64,000 nucleotides of DNA from Dyella japonica A8 (GCF_000725385.1 NZ_CP008884.1:1674001-1738000), one strand, 5' to 3'. Counted from the first letter of the stretch, positions 10,223 to 20,071 are shown. Notes: generated by a model not told the origin, from the sequence alone. Numbers and translations are program-made.

Positions 10223-10818
10223 TCGGTCGTTTGCGCGGCACCCTCGTTTCCAAGCAGCCACCGTGGCTGATGGTGGAAGTGGGCGGCGTGGGGTACGAAC
10301 TCGAAGCACCCATGTCCACCATCTACGACCTGCCGGCGACCGGCAAGGAAGTGACCCTGCTCACGCATTACGCCGTGAAGGAAGACAGCGTCGCGCTGTA
10401 CGGTTTCCTGCACGAAGCCGAGCGCACCCTGTTCCGCAACCTGCAGAAGGTGAGCGGCATTGGCGCGAAGATCGCGCTGGCCGTGCTGTCGGGCGTATCC
10501 ACCGGCGATTTTGCGCGCCTCGTGCAGGCGGGCGACGTGGTGGCGCTGACCAAGATCCCGGGCATCGGCAAGAAGACGGCCGAACGCATGGTGGTCGAGC
10601 TGCGCGATCGTGTGGATGGCCTGGGCACCACCTTGCCAGGCGCGCATCCGGCGACGAATGGCGCGCCGCTCGATCCGGCCGGCGAAGCCACCGTCGCGCT
10701 GCAACAGCTTGGCTACAAGCCAGCCGAAGTCACCCGTCTGGTGCAGAAGGTCGCCGCCGAAGGCGACAGCGCCGAAGCCATCATCCGCAAGGCGCTGCGC
10801 GCCGCACTAGGGAACTGA
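10219..10818 (+). CDS. ruvA: Holliday junction branch migration protein RuvA
   Basis: RuvA binds the four-way junction and loads the RuvB motor. The start at 10219 ([12 protein letters not shown]) overlaps the ruvC stop and gives 199 residues, the normal length. It has the N-terminal OB fold, two helix-hairpin-helix motifs ([18 protein letters not shown] and [19 protein letters not shown]) and a C-terminal UBA-like domain III ([19 protein letters not shown]) that contacts RuvB. RuvB is not next in line; kup intervenes. Confidence 0.97.
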   Translation: MIGRLRGTLVSKQPPWLMVEVGGVGYELEAPMSTIYDLPATGKEVTLLTHYAVKEDSVALYGFLHEAERTLFRNLQKVSGIGAKIALAVLSGVSTGDFARLVQAGDVVALTKIPGIGKKTAERMVVELRDRVDGLGTTLPGAHPATNGAPLDPAGEATVALQQLGYKPAEVTRLVQKVAAEGDSAEAIIRKALRAALGN

Positions 10819-10821
10819 GAC

Positions 10822-12723
10822 GTGACCCCGGATTCCACTCACGGCATGACCGACGCCGATACCAAACGCCGCCTGGCCGCACTCGCGCTTGGCGCGATCG
10901 GCGTGGTGTACGGCGACATCGGTACCAGCCCGCTGTACACCTTGCAGACCACGCTCAGCCACGACGGCATGAAGCCGACGCCGGAAAGCATCTATGGCGT
11001 GCTGTCGCTCATCTTCTGGGCGCAGATCATCGTGGTGTCGCTGAAGTACGTGGTCTTCATCATGCGCGCGGACAACAAGGGCGAGGGCGGCATCATGGCG
11101 CTGCTCGCGCTGGCCCTGCGCAGCGTGCGCGGCGATGCGCGGCAGCGCTGGTTGCTCGCCATCATCGGCATCTTCGGTGCCTCGTTGTTCTACGGTGACG
11201 GCGTGATCACGCCAGCCATCTCGGTGTTGTCGGCGGTGGAAGGCGTCAAGGTCGCCGCACCGAACCTCGAGCACTGGGTGGTGCCGATCACCGCCGTGAT
11301 CTTGTTCTTCCTGTTTGCATTGCAGCGCCATGGCACGGAGCGCGTGGGCAAGCTGTTCGGCCCGGTGATGGTGGTGTGGTTCATCGTCATTGCGCTGCTT
11401 GGCGCCAACATGGTGGTGCGCAACCCGCACGTGCTGTGGGCAATCAACCCCTACTACGGCGTGAAGTTCTTCTTTACCCATGGCCTGCAGGCGTTCATCG
11501 CGCTGGGCGGCGTGGTGCTGGCATTGACCGGCGCGGAAGCGCTGTATGCCGACATGGGGCACTTCGGCAAGCGCCCGATCCGCCTCGCCTGGTTCAGCTT
11601 CGTGCTGCCTGCGCTGGTGCTCAACTATTTTGGTCAGGGCGCGCTGTTGCTCGATCACCCGGAAGCCATCGACAGCCCGTTCTTCAAACTGACGCCGGCG
11701 CCGCTGCTGCTGCCGATGATCGGTCTGGCGACCATTGCCACCGTGATCGCGTCGCAAGCGGTGATTTCCGGCGCGTTCTCCATGACCCGTGAAGCGATGT
11801 CGCTGGGCTATTCGATGCGCATGCCGGTGGTGCACACCTCGCGCGAGATGTCCGGCCAGATCTTCGTGCCCTGGGTGAACAACTTCCTGCTGATCATGGT
11901 GCTGGCCGCGGTGCTGGGCTTCCGCAGCTCGGACAACCTGAGTGCGGCCTACGGCATCGCCGTGACCGGCACCATGACCATCACCACCATCCTTGCCTTG
12001 ATCGTGGCGCGTCGCCAGTGGCACTGGAGCCGCCTCACCGTCATCGTCGCGGGCCTGTTCCTGTTGACCATCGACTTCTCGTTCCTCGGCGCCAACCTGA
12101 TCAAGATCGAGTTCGGCGGCTGGTTCCCGCTGGTGCTGGGCGTCGGCGTGTTCATCGTGATGACCACCTGGCGTCGCGGTCGCGAGCTGGTGGTGCGCGA
12201 GATCAAGCAGTCGGGCCTGGCGCTGCAGCCCTTCATCGAGAACATCGCTGAGCACCCGCCGCTGCGCGTGCCGGGCACCGCCGTGTTCCTTACCGCCAAC
12301 CAGGCCGCCGTGCCGCATGCGCTGCTGCACAACCTCAAGCACAACAAGGTGCTGCACGAGCGCAATGTGCTGCTGACCGTGGAAATGCTGGAAACGCCCA
12401 CGGCCGATCCGGGCGAGCGCATCGAAATCACCGAGCTGGGTGGTGACTTCTATGGCCTGGCCTTGCGTTTCGGCTTCGCGGAAGACCCGAATATTCCGCG
12501 CGCGTTGACCATCTGCTCCAAGAAGGGGCTGCCGTTCGACATGATGGACACCACCTTCTTCCTGTCGCGCGAAAACATCATCGCCGACGCCAAGCGGCCG
12601 GGCATGGCCTTGTGGCGCGACAAGCTGTTCGCCTTCATGGCCCGCAACGCATTGCCAGCGACGGCGTTCTTCCAGATTCCCGGCAATCGCCTGATCGAGC
12701 TGGGCGCCCAGGTCGAAATCTGA
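10822..12723 (+). CDS. kup: Low-affinity potassium transporter Kup
   Basis: This inner membrane potassium:proton symporter of the KUP/HAK/KT family has 633 residues from a GTG at 10822, three bases after ruvA; an ATG at 10846 (MTDADTKRR) is an equally possible start. It shows the family signature GAIGVVYGDIGTSPLYTL, about twelve hydrophobic helices (ADNKGEGGIMALLAL, FYGDGVITPAISVLSAVEG) and a soluble C-terminal domain of about 180 residues. It lies between ruvA and ruvB and ends in a strong hairpin, so ruvB has its own transcription start or depends on read-through. Confidence 0.96.
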   Translation: MTPDSTHGMTDADTKRRLAALALGAIGVVYGDIGTSPLYTLQTTLSHDGMKPTPESIYGVLSLIFWAQIIVVSLKYVVFIMRADNKGEGGIMALLALALRSVRGDARQRWLLAIIGIFGASLFYGDGVITPAISVLSAVEGVKVAAPNLEHWVVPITAVILFFLFALQRHGTERVGKLFGPVMVVWFIVIALLGANMVVRNPHVLWAINPYYGVKFFFTHGLQAFIALGGVVLALTGAEALYADMGHFGKRPIRLAWFSFVLPALVLNYFGQGALLLDHPEAIDSPFFKLTPAPLLLPMIGLATIATVIASQAVISGAFSMTREAMSLGYSMRMPVVHTSREMSGQIFVPWVNNFLLIMVLAAVLGFRSSDNLSAAYGIAVTGTMTITTILALIVARRQWHWSRLTVIVAGLFLLTIDFSFLGANLIKIEFGGWFPLVLGVGVFIVMTTWRRGRELVVREIKQSGLALQPFIENIAEHPPLRVPGTAVFLTANQAAVPHALLHNLKHNKVLHERNVLLTVEMLETPTADPGERIEITELGGDFYGLALRFGFAEDPNIPRALTICSKKGLPFDMMDTTFFLSRENIIADAKRPGMALWRDKLFAFMARNALPATAFFQIPGNRLIELGAQVEI

Positions 12724-12756
12724 CGAGAAAGGGTGCCCCAGGGCACCCTTTCTCGT
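12724..12756 (+). terminator. Hairpin terminator after kup
   Basis: A 15-bp perfect stem (CGAGAAAGGGTGCCC paired with GGGCACCCTTTCTCG) starts directly after the kup stop codon. Only two T residues follow, so it may work as a weak intrinsic terminator or as an RNA end stabiliser. Confidence 0.6.
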
Positions 12757-12822
12757 TGCGGGGCCTGATCCGGAGGGCGATTTTCAAGCCTGCGTCATCC
12801 GGCTCTGCCATAATTTCGCCCC

Positions 12823-13872
12823 ATGACCGAACACCGCATCGTTACCGCCGCCGCCCAGATGGACGACGAGGCCCTGGAAGCCTCCATCCGCCCCAAGCGG
12901 CTGACCGAGTACCTGGGCCAGCAGGCGGTGCGCGAGCAGCTGTCGATTTACATCGAAGCGGCCAAGAAGCGTGGCGGCGCACTGGACCACGTGCTGATCT
13001 TCGGGCCGCCGGGCCTTGGCAAGACCACGCTCAGCCATGTGATCGCCAACGAACTGGGCGTCAACGTGCGCTCCACCTCCGGCCCGGTGCTGGAGCGTGC
13101 CGGGGATCTGGCCGCGCTGCTGACCAACCTCGAGCCGCACGACGTCCTGTTCGTGGACGAGATCCATCGCCTCTCGCCGGTGGTGGAGGAAGTGCTCTAT
13201 CCGGCGATGGAAGACTTCCAGATCGACATCATGATCGGCGAAGGTCCGGCCGCCCGCTCCATCAAGCTGGACCTGCCGCCTTTCACGCTGATCGGCGCCA
13301 CCACGCGCGCAGGCCTGCTCACGGCCCCGTTGCGCGATCGCTTCGGCATCGTGCAGCGTTTGGAGTTCTATACGCCTGACGAGCTCACCGCCATCGTGCG
13401 GCGCTCGGCGCGCATCATGAACATCCCGTGCGAACTGGAAGGCGCGCAGGAAATCGCCCGACGCTCGCGCGGCACGCCGCGTATCGCCAACCGCCTGCTG
13501 CGACGCGTGCGCGATTACGCCGAAGTGCGCGCCGCTGGGCAGATCACCCGTGACGCGGCCCGTGCCGCGACGGACATGCTCAAGGTGGATGCCGAGGGCT
13601 TCGACGAGCTGGACCGCCGCCTGCTGTCCGTCATCATCGAGAGCTTCGACGGCGGCCCGGTGGGCGTCGAGTCGCTGGCGGCTGCCCTCAGCGAAGACCG
13701 CGGCACCCTCGAGGACGTGGTCGAGCCTTATCTGATCCAGCAGGGTTTCCTGGTGCGCACCGCGCGCGGCCGCATGGCCAGCGCCAAGGCCTGGCGCCAC
13801 CTGGGCCTGACCCCGCCGCCGCGGCACCCGGTGGCCGCCGACCTTTTCACCGCCGGGCAAGCCGATGACTGA
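12823..13872 (+). CDS. ruvB: Holliday junction branch migration ATPase RuvB
   Basis: RuvB is the hexameric AAA+ motor that drives branch migration with RuvA. The 349 residues contain the [12 protein letters not shown]-terminal segment, Walker [10 protein letters not shown] (residues 61-69), Walker [12 protein letters not shown], sensor [10 protein letters not shown], the arginine finger segment LRDRFGI, and the winged-helix C-terminal domain ([17 protein letters not shown]). Its 3' end overlaps ybgC by eight bases, which ties recombination and Tol-Pal genes in one transcript. Confidence 0.98.
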   Translation: MTEHRIVTAAAQMDDEALEASIRPKRLTEYLGQQAVREQLSIYIEAAKKRGGALDHVLIFGPPGLGKTTLSHVIANELGVNVRSTSGPVLERAGDLAALLTNLEPHDVLFVDEIHRLSPVVEEVLYPAMEDFQIDIMIGEGPAARSIKLDLPPFTLIGATTRAGLLTAPLRDRFGIVQRLEFYTPDELTAIVRRSARIMNIPCELEGAQEIARRSRGTPRIANRLLRRVRDYAEVRAAGQITRDAARAATDMLKVDAEGFDELDRRLLSVIIESFDGGPVGVESLAAALSEDRGTLEDVVEPYLIQQGFLVRTARGRMASAKAWRHLGLTPPPRHPVAADLFTAGQADD

Positions 13873-14293
13873 TGCCATGCAGGCCGCCACCGACCCGTTC
13901 CAGTGGCCGGTGCGCGTCTATTGGGAAGACACCGACGCCGGCGGGGTGGTCTACCACGCCAGCTACCTGCGCTTCATGGAGCGCGCCCGCAGCGAATGGC
14001 TGCGGGCCCTGGGCATCAACCAGTCCACCGTCAAGGAAAGCACCGGGCTGGCCTTCCTGGTCCGCGAGATGCAGATCGATTTCCTGCGCGCGGCCCTGCT
14101 GGATGATGAACTGTCGGTAAGCGTCGAGGTCAAAGAGAGGCGGGCAGCCAGTATCCTTTTCGCCCAGACGATCCGCCGGGCGGACGGCGTGGAGCTGATC
14201 CGCGCGAAGGTGCGCGTGGCATGTGTCGACGTTCGCCGTATGCGCCCGGTGCAGATTCCGGCCGACCTCATCCCCGGCCTTCCCCCTCAATAA
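13865..14293 (+). CDS. ybgC: Tol-Pal system acyl-CoA thioesterase YbgC
   Basis: This 142-residue hotdog-fold thioesterase carries the 4-hydroxybenzoyl-CoA thioesterase-type motif [25 protein letters not shown], with the active Asp24. It is the usual first gene of the tol-pal operon and is thought to act on acyl-CoA or acyl carrier protein near the membrane; its link to Tol function is not clear. The start is inside the end of ruvB; an ATG four codons later (13877) is an alternative. Confidence 0.95.
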   Translation: MTDAMQAATDPFQWPVRVYWEDTDAGGVVYHASYLRFMERARSEWLRALGINQSTVKESTGLAFLVREMQIDFLRAALLDDELSVSVEVKERRAASILFAQTIRRADGVELIRAKVRVACVDVRRMRPVQIPADLIPGLPPQ

Positions 14294-14326
14294 ATTCAAG
14301 TACGTGCGCTGGAGAATCTTCGAGCA

Positions 14327-15013
14327 ATGAACGGTGGACTGAACATTTTCAAGCTGATCGCGGAAGCGAGCGTTCTGGTACAGGCCGTCATGCTGGTCTT
14401 GCTGGTGTTCTCCTTCCTTTCCTGGGTGATCATCATCCGCAAGCACCAGCAGCTGAAGTCGGCGATGGAAGAGGCCGAGGGCTTCGAGGAGCGCTTCTGG
14501 TCCGGCGCCGATCTCGCCCAGCTGTTCCGCGAAGTCAGCAACCGCGGTGCGGGCAATGGCGGCATGGAAAATGTGTTCGAGTCGGGCTTCCGCGAGTTCG
14601 TGCGCCAGCGCCAGCGCCGCGTGCTTGACATGCGCATCGTCATCGAAGGTTCCGAGCGCGCCATGCGCGTGGCCGGCACCCGCGAGATCGGCCGCCTGGA
14701 ACGCAACCTGGAATTCCTCGCCAACGTGGGCTCGATCAGTCCCTATGTCGGCCTGTTCGGCACCGTCATCGGCATCATGGGCGCCTTCCAGGGCCTGGGC
14801 GAGATGAAGGACGTGACCATCGCCGTGGTCGCACCGCACATTTCTGAAGCGCTGATCGCCACGGCCATGGGCCTGTTCGCCGCGATTCCGGCCGTGTGGG
14901 CGTACAACCGCTTCGCCAACAAGGTCGAGCGCGTTGCCTCGCGCTATGAGGTGTTCCAGGAGGAGTTCTCTTCGGTGCTGCAGCGTCAGATCCAGACCGA
15001 CGAAGCGGCTTGA
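14327..15013 (+). CDS. tolQ: Tol-Pal system proton channel subunit TolQ
   Basis: This 228-residue inner membrane protein of the MotA/TolQ/ExbB family has three transmembrane segments: one near residues 15-38 and a pair around residues 130-190 (NVGSISPYVGLFGTVIGIMGAF and the ATAMGLFAAIPAVWAYN helix with its conserved Thr/Ala face). With TolR it converts proton flow into movement of TolA, which keeps the outer membrane attached during cell division. It belongs to the ybgC-tolQRAB-pal-cpoB operon. Confidence 0.97.
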   Translation: MNGGLNIFKLIAEASVLVQAVMLVLLVFSFLSWVIIIRKHQQLKSAMEEAEGFEERFWSGADLAQLFREVSNRGAGNGGMENVFESGFREFVRQRQRRVLDMRIVIEGSERAMRVAGTREIGRLERNLEFLANVGSISPYVGLFGTVIGIMGAFQGLGEMKDVTIAVVAPHISEALIATAMGLFAAIPAVWAYNRFANKVERVASRYEVFQEEFSSVLQRQIQTDEAA

Positions 15014-15025
15014 GGATCTTCAGTC

Positions 15026-15463
15026 ATGCGTAGCTCTGCGCGCCACAAGCGCTTCAAGCTGAAATCCGAGATCAACGTCGTTCCCTACATCGACGTGATG
15101 CTGGTGCTGTTGATCATCTTCATGGTCACCGCGCCCATGATCAACAAGAACGTCGACGTGAACCTGCCACAGGCCAATGCCAAGTCGTTGCAGGACAAGA
15201 AGGACCCGGTGATCGTGGTGGTCGACAAGGACGGCCAGCTGTTCCTGACCCTGGGTACGGAAAAGCGCCAGCCCGTCGACGTCGCCACCATGCAGGCCAA
15301 GGTCAGTGCGTTCGTGAAGGTCAATCCGGAGGTCAGCGTGCTCGTCGCTGGCGACCGTGACGGCAAGTACGAAGGCGTGTACCAGGTGCTGGCCCAGTTG
15401 CAGCAGGCCGGCGTGGCCAAGGTCGGTCTGATGAGCGCGCCGGAGTCGAGCAACAAGAAATGA
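15026..15463 (+). CDS. tolR: Tol-Pal system protein TolR
   Basis: This 145-residue ExbD/TolR family protein has a short cytoplasmic N-terminus, one transmembrane helix holding the proton-carrying Asp23 (NVVPYIDVMLVLLIIF), and a periplasmic domain of about 100 residues. GAGGA lies upstream of the ATG. Its stop overlaps the tolA start as ATGA. It pairs with TolQ. Confidence 0.97.
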   Translation: MRSSARHKRFKLKSEINVVPYIDVMLVLLIIFMVTAPMINKNVDVNLPQANAKSLQDKKDPVIVVVDKDGQLFLTLGTEKRQPVDVATMQAKVSAFVKVNPEVSVLVAGDRDGKYEGVYQVLAQLQQAGVAKVGLMSAPESSNKK

Positions 15464-16404
15464 GGGCCGACTCCCCCAAGGGCACGTCCAAGGCGGTTGT
15501 CCTTTCCGCCATTCTCCATCTAGGCATCGTGGGCTTCCTGGCCCTCGCGGTGGTGCCGTGCTCGTTCTACGAAAGCCTGTTCGAGACCTTGCACCTGCCG
15601 GCGAGCTGGAACCCCATCACCTGTACCAAGCCGGTGTCGCTGCAAGGCGAAATCATCGAGGCCGAGCTGGTGGGCATCACGGGTGCGCCCCCGCCGAAGC
15701 ACACGCCGGCCAAGCCCACGCCGAACACGGTGCCGCCGCCGCCCAGCGTGCCGCCGCCGCCATCGGAAGAAACCCCGAAGATCAAGACCCTGCCGCCGCC
15801 GCCCGAGCATCCGGATACCAAGGATCAGGAGAAGGTGGTAGCCGAGGGCATCCAGAAGGCCGAGGACGCCAAGAAGGAACAGGAAGAGAAGCAGCGCCAG
15901 CGTGCTGCCGAACTGGACGCCCAGGCGGCCAAGCACAAGCAGGAAGAGCAGAAGAAGATCGACGAGCTGTTCGCCAAGATGGACGCCGCGGACAAGTCCG
16001 TGAAGCAGGCGCAAAGCAAGGCCAAGCAGGCCAAGCAGCAGATGGAAGACCTGAAGAACGCCCAGGACAACGGCGTGGACAACGTGCCTTACGCGGCCCA
16101 GAAGCAGACCGGCGCCAATGGCCCGGATGCGAGTCTGCGTGCCCAATATCTGGCTGCGATTCAGAATACGCTCAAACAGAACTGGGTCGGCCCGGATAAC
16201 ATGCCGGCCAACCAGCAATGCCTGCTGCATATCGTGCAGTTGCAGGGTGGCCAGGTGGTCAGTGCCAAGGTCGACTCGAGCTGCCCATTCGATGACGCAG
16301 GGCGCAAGTCCGTCGAAGACGCGGCCATGAGGGCCAACCAGTTGCCTTACAAGGGATTTGAAAGTGTCTTTAGTCGCAACGTTGATATGTTCTTCAAGCC
16401 ATAG
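15460..16404 (+). CDS. tolA: Tol-Pal energy-transducing protein TolA
   Basis: This 314-residue protein spans the periplasm. It has an N-terminal transmembrane helix (about residues 10-30), a proline-rich stretch (about 65-120: KHTPAKPTPNTVPPPP, LPPPPEHP), a Lys/Gln/Glu-rich coiled coil (about 120-205: KKEQEEKQRQRAAELDAQ) and a C-terminal TolA domain (about 220-314) with SLRAQYLAAIQNTLKQNW and two cysteines (NQQCLL, SSCPF) likely to form a disulfide. It is shorter than the E. coli protein (421 residues) because the coiled coil is shorter, which is common in Xanthomonadales. Confidence 0.95.
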   Translation: MRADSPKGTSKAVVLSAILHLGIVGFLALAVVPCSFYESLFETLHLPASWNPITCTKPVSLQGEIIEAELVGITGAPPPKHTPAKPTPNTVPPPPSVPPPPSEETPKIKTLPPPPEHPDTKDQEKVVAEGIQKAEDAKKEQEEKQRQRAAELDAQAAKHKQEEQKKIDELFAKMDAADKSVKQAQSKAKQAKQQMEDLKNAQDNGVDNVPYAAQKQTGANGPDASLRAQYLAAIQNTLKQNWVGPDNMPANQQCLLHIVQLQGGQVVSAKVDSSCPFDDAGRKSVEDAAMRANQLPYKGFESVFSRNVDMFFKP

Positions 16405-16415
16405 GTGATGACCTG

Positions 16416-17738
16416 ATGAAAAAGACTTCCCGTTATCTGGTCCTATTGCTTGGCATCCTGGGCCTGCTGTTCGCGGGCCTGGCGTCCGCGCAGACCTCCA
16501 CCCTCACCGGTACGGTGGAAGGTGTGACCAAGTCGGCCACGCCGATCGTGGTCGTGCCGTTCGCGCAGGCCGGTGGCGCGCCGCTGCCCACCGACATCGC
16601 CGATGTCATGCGCAATGACTTCAACCGCTCCGGCAAATTCCGCTCGCTCGCCAAGAGCGACATCGTGGAAACGCCGTCCAAGGGTGCGGACGTCAACTTC
16701 GCCACCTGGCGCCTGCTCAAGCAGGACTACATTACGGTCGGTCGCATCAGCGATGCCGGCGGCGGCATGCTGCGCATCGAATACGAACTGTGGGACGTCA
16801 ACCGTCAGCAGAACCTGCTGGCCCAGGCGTACACCGCCCCGGCCGGCGACCTGCGCGGCGTGGCCCATCAGATCGCTGACGCGATCTACGAAAAGATCAC
16901 CGGCGTGCGTGGCGCGTTCTGGACCCGCATCGCCTACATCACCGCCGTGGGCCTGGGCAACAACACCACCTACTCGTTGATCGTGGCCGACTCGGACGGC
17001 TACAACCCGCAGGTCGTGGCCCGTTCGCGTGAGTCCCTGCTGTCCCCGGCCTGGTCGCCGGATGGCCGCAAGATCGCCTACGTGTCCTTCGAGAGCGGCA
17101 ACTCCGCCATCTACGTGCAAGACATTACGACCGGCTCGCGTCAGCTGGTGTCGGCACGCGCCAAGGGCATCAACGGCGCGCCGTCGTTCTCGCCGGATGG
17201 CAGCAAGCTGGCCCTGGCCCTGTCCTACCAGGGCAACCCCGAGATCTACGTGATGGACGTCGGCTCCCGTTCGGAGACCCGCCTCACCAACAACCTGGCC
17301 ATCGATACCGAGCCGCGCTGGACCCCGGACGGCCAGAGCATCATCTTCACCTCCGACCGTGGCGGTAAGCCCCAGCTCTACCAGATGTCGGCCGGTGGCG
17401 GCGGGGCAGAGCGCATCACCTTCCAGGGCCAGTTCAACGCCAATGCCTCGATCAGCTACGACGGCAAGCAGATCGCGATGGTGCAGGGCAACGGGAACGT
17501 GTATCGTATTGCTATCATGGATCGCAGTCTGGGTGGGCAGGTGCGCTTCATCTCGCCGGGTCCGATCGACGAAACGCCGAGTTTCGCGCCGAACGCGAGC
17601 ATGTTGCTGTACGCCGCCTCCGAAGGAAGGCGTGGCGTGTTGTACGCCGTGTCCGCCGATGGTCTCGTCCGCCAGCGCCTGGTGCTGGCCGACGGCGACG
17701 TTCGCGAACCGGCTTGGGGTCCCTATCGTCAGCGATAA
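16416..17738 (+). CDS. tolB: Tol-Pal system periplasmic protein TolB
   Basis: This 440-residue periplasmic protein has a signal peptide (residues 1 to about 26, ending ASAQ), an N-terminal TolB domain (TPIVVVPFAQAGG) and a six-bladed beta-propeller made of WD40-like PD40 repeats (SPAWSPDGRKIAYVSFES, APSFSPDGSKLALALS, EPRWTPDGQSIIFTSDRGG). It shuttles between Pal and the outer membrane porins and is released from Pal by TolA. Only 11 bases separate it from tolA. Confidence 0.97.
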   Translation: MKKTSRYLVLLLGILGLLFAGLASAQTSTLTGTVEGVTKSATPIVVVPFAQAGGAPLPTDIADVMRNDFNRSGKFRSLAKSDIVETPSKGADVNFATWRLLKQDYITVGRISDAGGGMLRIEYELWDVNRQQNLLAQAYTAPAGDLRGVAHQIADAIYEKITGVRGAFWTRIAYITAVGLGNNTTYSLIVADSDGYNPQVVARSRESLLSPAWSPDGRKIAYVSFESGNSAIYVQDITTGSRQLVSARAKGINGAPSFSPDGSKLALALSYQGNPEIYVMDVGSRSETRLTNNLAIDTEPRWTPDGQSIIFTSDRGGKPQLYQMSAGGGGAERITFQGQFNANASISYDGKQIAMVQGNGNVYRIAIMDRSLGGQVRFISPGPIDETPSFAPNASMLLYAASEGRRGVLYAVSADGLVRQRLVLADGDVREPAWGPYRQR

Positions 17739-17986
17739 GCAGTTCATGCCGGGGCGCGTAAGTGTCACGGTCATGTGATCTGGACGTGAAAGCCTAGGCA
17801 CACGTCGGATCAAACAGCTTGCCGGCCGCGGCACTCCGTCGCGGTTGGCGGGCCAGGTGGTTGCGAGACAGCGCGCCGCCGGCAGCAAAATGTCAAAATA
17901 ACAGCCGGTTCACCGGCGAACACTGTCCCGAAACCGCAATCAATATTGACTGTCGGAACTCAAACCTGTTTGAAGGAACGTCCACC

Positions 17987-18493
17987 ATGAATAAGACCGT
18001 TCGCGTCGCCCTGGTCGCCCTGCTCTGCGTTGGCGCGGCCGCATGCTCGAAGAAGCAGGAAGTCAAGCCGCAGCCGGCTCCGGAAGCGCCCGTGACTGCC
18101 CCGGCTCCGTCGACCGCTGGCAAGTACACCCCGGCCGATCTCGACACCGACGCCTGCCTCCGTCAGCGCGTTGTGTACTTCGATTTCGACAAGGACGAAA
18201 TCAAGCCGGAGTTCCAGCAGATCATGGCGTGCCACGCCAAGTACCTGCAGGACCGCCCGATGGCCCAGATCCGTCTGGAAGGCAATGCTGACGAGCGCGG
18301 CACCCGCGAGTACAACCTCGGCCTCGGCGAGCGCCGCGGCAACGCCGTGTCCAGCGCCCTGCAGTCGAACGGCGGCTCGGCCAGCCAGATCAATGTGATC
18401 TCGTATGGCAAGGAAAAGCCGGTGTGCCGTGAGCACAACGAAGACTGCTGGAGCAAGAACCGTCGCGTCGAGATCGTCTACACGGCGAAGTAA
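17987..18493 (+). CDS. pal: Peptidoglycan-associated lipoprotein Pal
   Basis: Pal is an outer membrane lipoprotein that binds peptidoglycan and is the target of TolA/TolB. The start at 17987 gives 168 residues with a lipoprotein signal ending at Cys20 (GAAAC), a Pro/Ala-rich linker, and an OmpA-like domain (YFDFDKDEIKPEF, GNADERGTREYNLGLGERR, KNRRVEIVY). Two extra cysteine pairs in the OmpA-like domain (CLRQRV, CREHNEDCW) could form disulfides. A 248-base gap to tolB leaves room for a separate promoter. The stop overlaps the next gene by one base. Confidence 0.97.
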   Translation: MNKTVRVALVALLCVGAAACSKKQEVKPQPAPEAPVTAPAPSTAGKYTPADLDTDACLRQRVVYFDFDKDEIKPEFQQIMACHAKYLQDRPMAQIRLEGNADERGTREYNLGLGERRGNAVSSALQSNGGSASQINVISYGKEKPVCREHNEDCWSKNRRVEIVYTAK

Positions 18494-19356
18494 TGAAGAA
18501 GACACTGGCTAACAGCTTCACGGCCAGGATGGGCATGGCGGGCGCGATCGCGTCCGCCATGCTTTTTGGTATGCCGGCCCACGCACAGGATTCCCGCCTC
18601 AGTCTCGCCGATCGCGTATCGCGGCTTGAGCAGCAGGCGCAGAACCAGAACGGTACCGCGCTGGTCAACCAGGTCCAGGCGCTGCAGTCGCAAGTGCAGC
18701 AGATGCAGGGCCAGATCGAGGAACTGCAGCACCAGCTGCAGGAAGCCAACGACAAGAACAAGGCGCAAGCCTCGGATTTCGATTCGCGCCTGGGCCACCT
18801 CGAAAGTGGTGCCGGTGCTGCGGCTGCCAATCCGGGGAATGCCGCCAACCCGAACAATCCGCCGCCATCGGCGAACGCGGCCCCGACGCCGCCTGCGGCA
18901 GCTCCCACGCCGGCCCCGGCCGCTGCTGGCAAGCCCGCTGCGGGCAAGGCTGCGGCAACCAACAACTCGACGGCGCAGTCGGCTTACGACGATGCCTTCA
19001 AGTCGCTGCGTGCTGGCGACTACGTGAAGTCCTCGCGCGATTTCCGCAACTTCATCCAGCAATACCCGGACAGTCCGCTGCTGCCCAATGCGTTCTACTG
19101 GCTGGGCGAGTCGTACTACGCCACCAGCAACTACCAGGTGGCGATGGAAGCGTTCCAGCATCTGGTCAGCCAGTTCCCGCAGAGCGAGAAGGTGCCGGAT
19201 GCGATGCTCAAGGTGGGCTACAGCCAGCTTGAGATGAAGCAGATCGATGCAGGCAAGGCCACGCTGAAGAACGTCAGCGCGAAGTATCCGGGCTCCAAGG
19301 CGGCCGGCCTGGCGCAGGAGCGCCTGCGGCGCCTGCAGGGCCAGTCGGCCAATTGA
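18493..19356 (+). CDS. cpoB: Cell division coordinator CpoB (YbgF)
   Basis: This 287-residue periplasmic protein has a signal peptide (residues 1-31, ending AHAQ), a coiled coil (about 35-105: LADRVSRLEQQAQ ... LQHQLQEANDKN) that drives trimerisation, a Pro/Ala linker, and three TPR-type repeats in the C-terminal half (SAYDDAFKSLRAGDYVKSS, NAFYWLGESYYATSNYQVA, DAMLKVGYSQLEMKQ). In E. coli CpoB links PBP1b-driven peptidoglycan synthesis with outer membrane constriction through TolA. It is the last gene of the Tol-Pal operon. Confidence 0.95.
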   Translation: MKKTLANSFTARMGMAGAIASAMLFGMPAHAQDSRLSLADRVSRLEQQAQNQNGTALVNQVQALQSQVQQMQGQIEELQHQLQEANDKNKAQASDFDSRLGHLESGAGAAAANPGNAANPNNPPPSANAAPTPPAAAPTPAPAAAGKPAAGKAAATNNSTAQSAYDDAFKSLRAGDYVKSSRDFRNFIQQYPDSPLLPNAFYWLGESYYATSNYQVAMEAFQHLVSQFPQSEKVPDAMLKVGYSQLEMKQIDAGKATLKNVSAKYPGSKAAGLAQERLRRLQGQSAN

Positions 19357-19360
19357 GGTT

Positions 19361-20059
19361 GTGGTTGTGACCGGCAGTAACGCGAGCGTGGCATCCCCCA
19401 CGTCGACGCAGGCGCCCGCTGAGCGCCTGCGCATCACCGAGATCTTCCATTCGATCCAGGGCGAGGCCGATGCCATCGGCTGGCGCACGGTGTTCGTGAG
19501 GCTCACCGGTTGTCCGCTGCGCTGCGTGTGGTGCGACACCGAGTATTCCTTCTACGGCGGCAACTGGCGCGCGATCGACGACATCGTGGCCGAAGTGGCT
19601 TCGCATGGCGCCAGGCACGTCTGCGTGACCGGCGGCGAACCGCTGGCGCAGAAGCGCTGCCTGATCCTGCTCAAGCGCCTGTGCGATGCGGGCCATGATG
19701 TGTCGCTGGAAACCTCCGGTGCACTGGACGTGTCGCTGGTTGATCCGCGCGTACGCAAGGTGATGGACCTCAAGGCCCCGGATTCGGGCGAGGCCGCGCG
19801 CAACCTGTGGTCGAACCTTGAACAGCTGTTGCCGCATGACCAGGTGAAGATCGTCATCGCCAGCCGCGCCGACTACGAGTGGGCACGCGAGGTGGTGGCG
19901 GAGCATCAGATCACCGCGCGCTGCATGGTGTTGTTCTCGCCCGTCCACGGGGCCATCCAGCCGCGTGAACTGGCGGAATGGATCATCGAGGACAAGCTGG
20001 ACGTGCGTTTCCAGCTGCAGCTGCACAAGCTGCTGTGGAACGACGCGCCCGGACATTGA
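19361..20059 (+). CDS. queE: 7-carboxy-7-deazaguanine synthase QueE
   Basis: This radical SAM enzyme contracts the ring of 6-carboxy-tetrahydropterin to 7-carboxy-7-deazaguanine for queuosine synthesis. The 232 residues carry the CX3CX2C cluster motif in TGCPLRCVWCD, the preceding FHSIQGEADAIGWRTVFVRL segment and VTGGEPLAQ. The start is one of two in-frame GTG codons, 19361 or 19367; the N-terminal 20 residues are Ala/Ser/Thr-rich and poorly conserved. It follows cpoB by four bases, and queC is the next gene. Confidence 0.95.
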   Translation: MVVTGSNASVASPTSTQAPAERLRITEIFHSIQGEADAIGWRTVFVRLTGCPLRCVWCDTEYSFYGGNWRAIDDIVAEVASHGARHVCVTGGEPLAQKRCLILLKRLCDAGHDVSLETSGALDVSLVDPRVRKVMDLKAPDSGEAARNLWSNLEQLLPHDQVKIVIASRADYEWAREVVAEHQITARCMVLFSPVHGAIQPRELAEWIIEDKLDVRFQLQLHKLLWNDAPGH

Positions 20060-20071
20060 CATCAGGAATGC

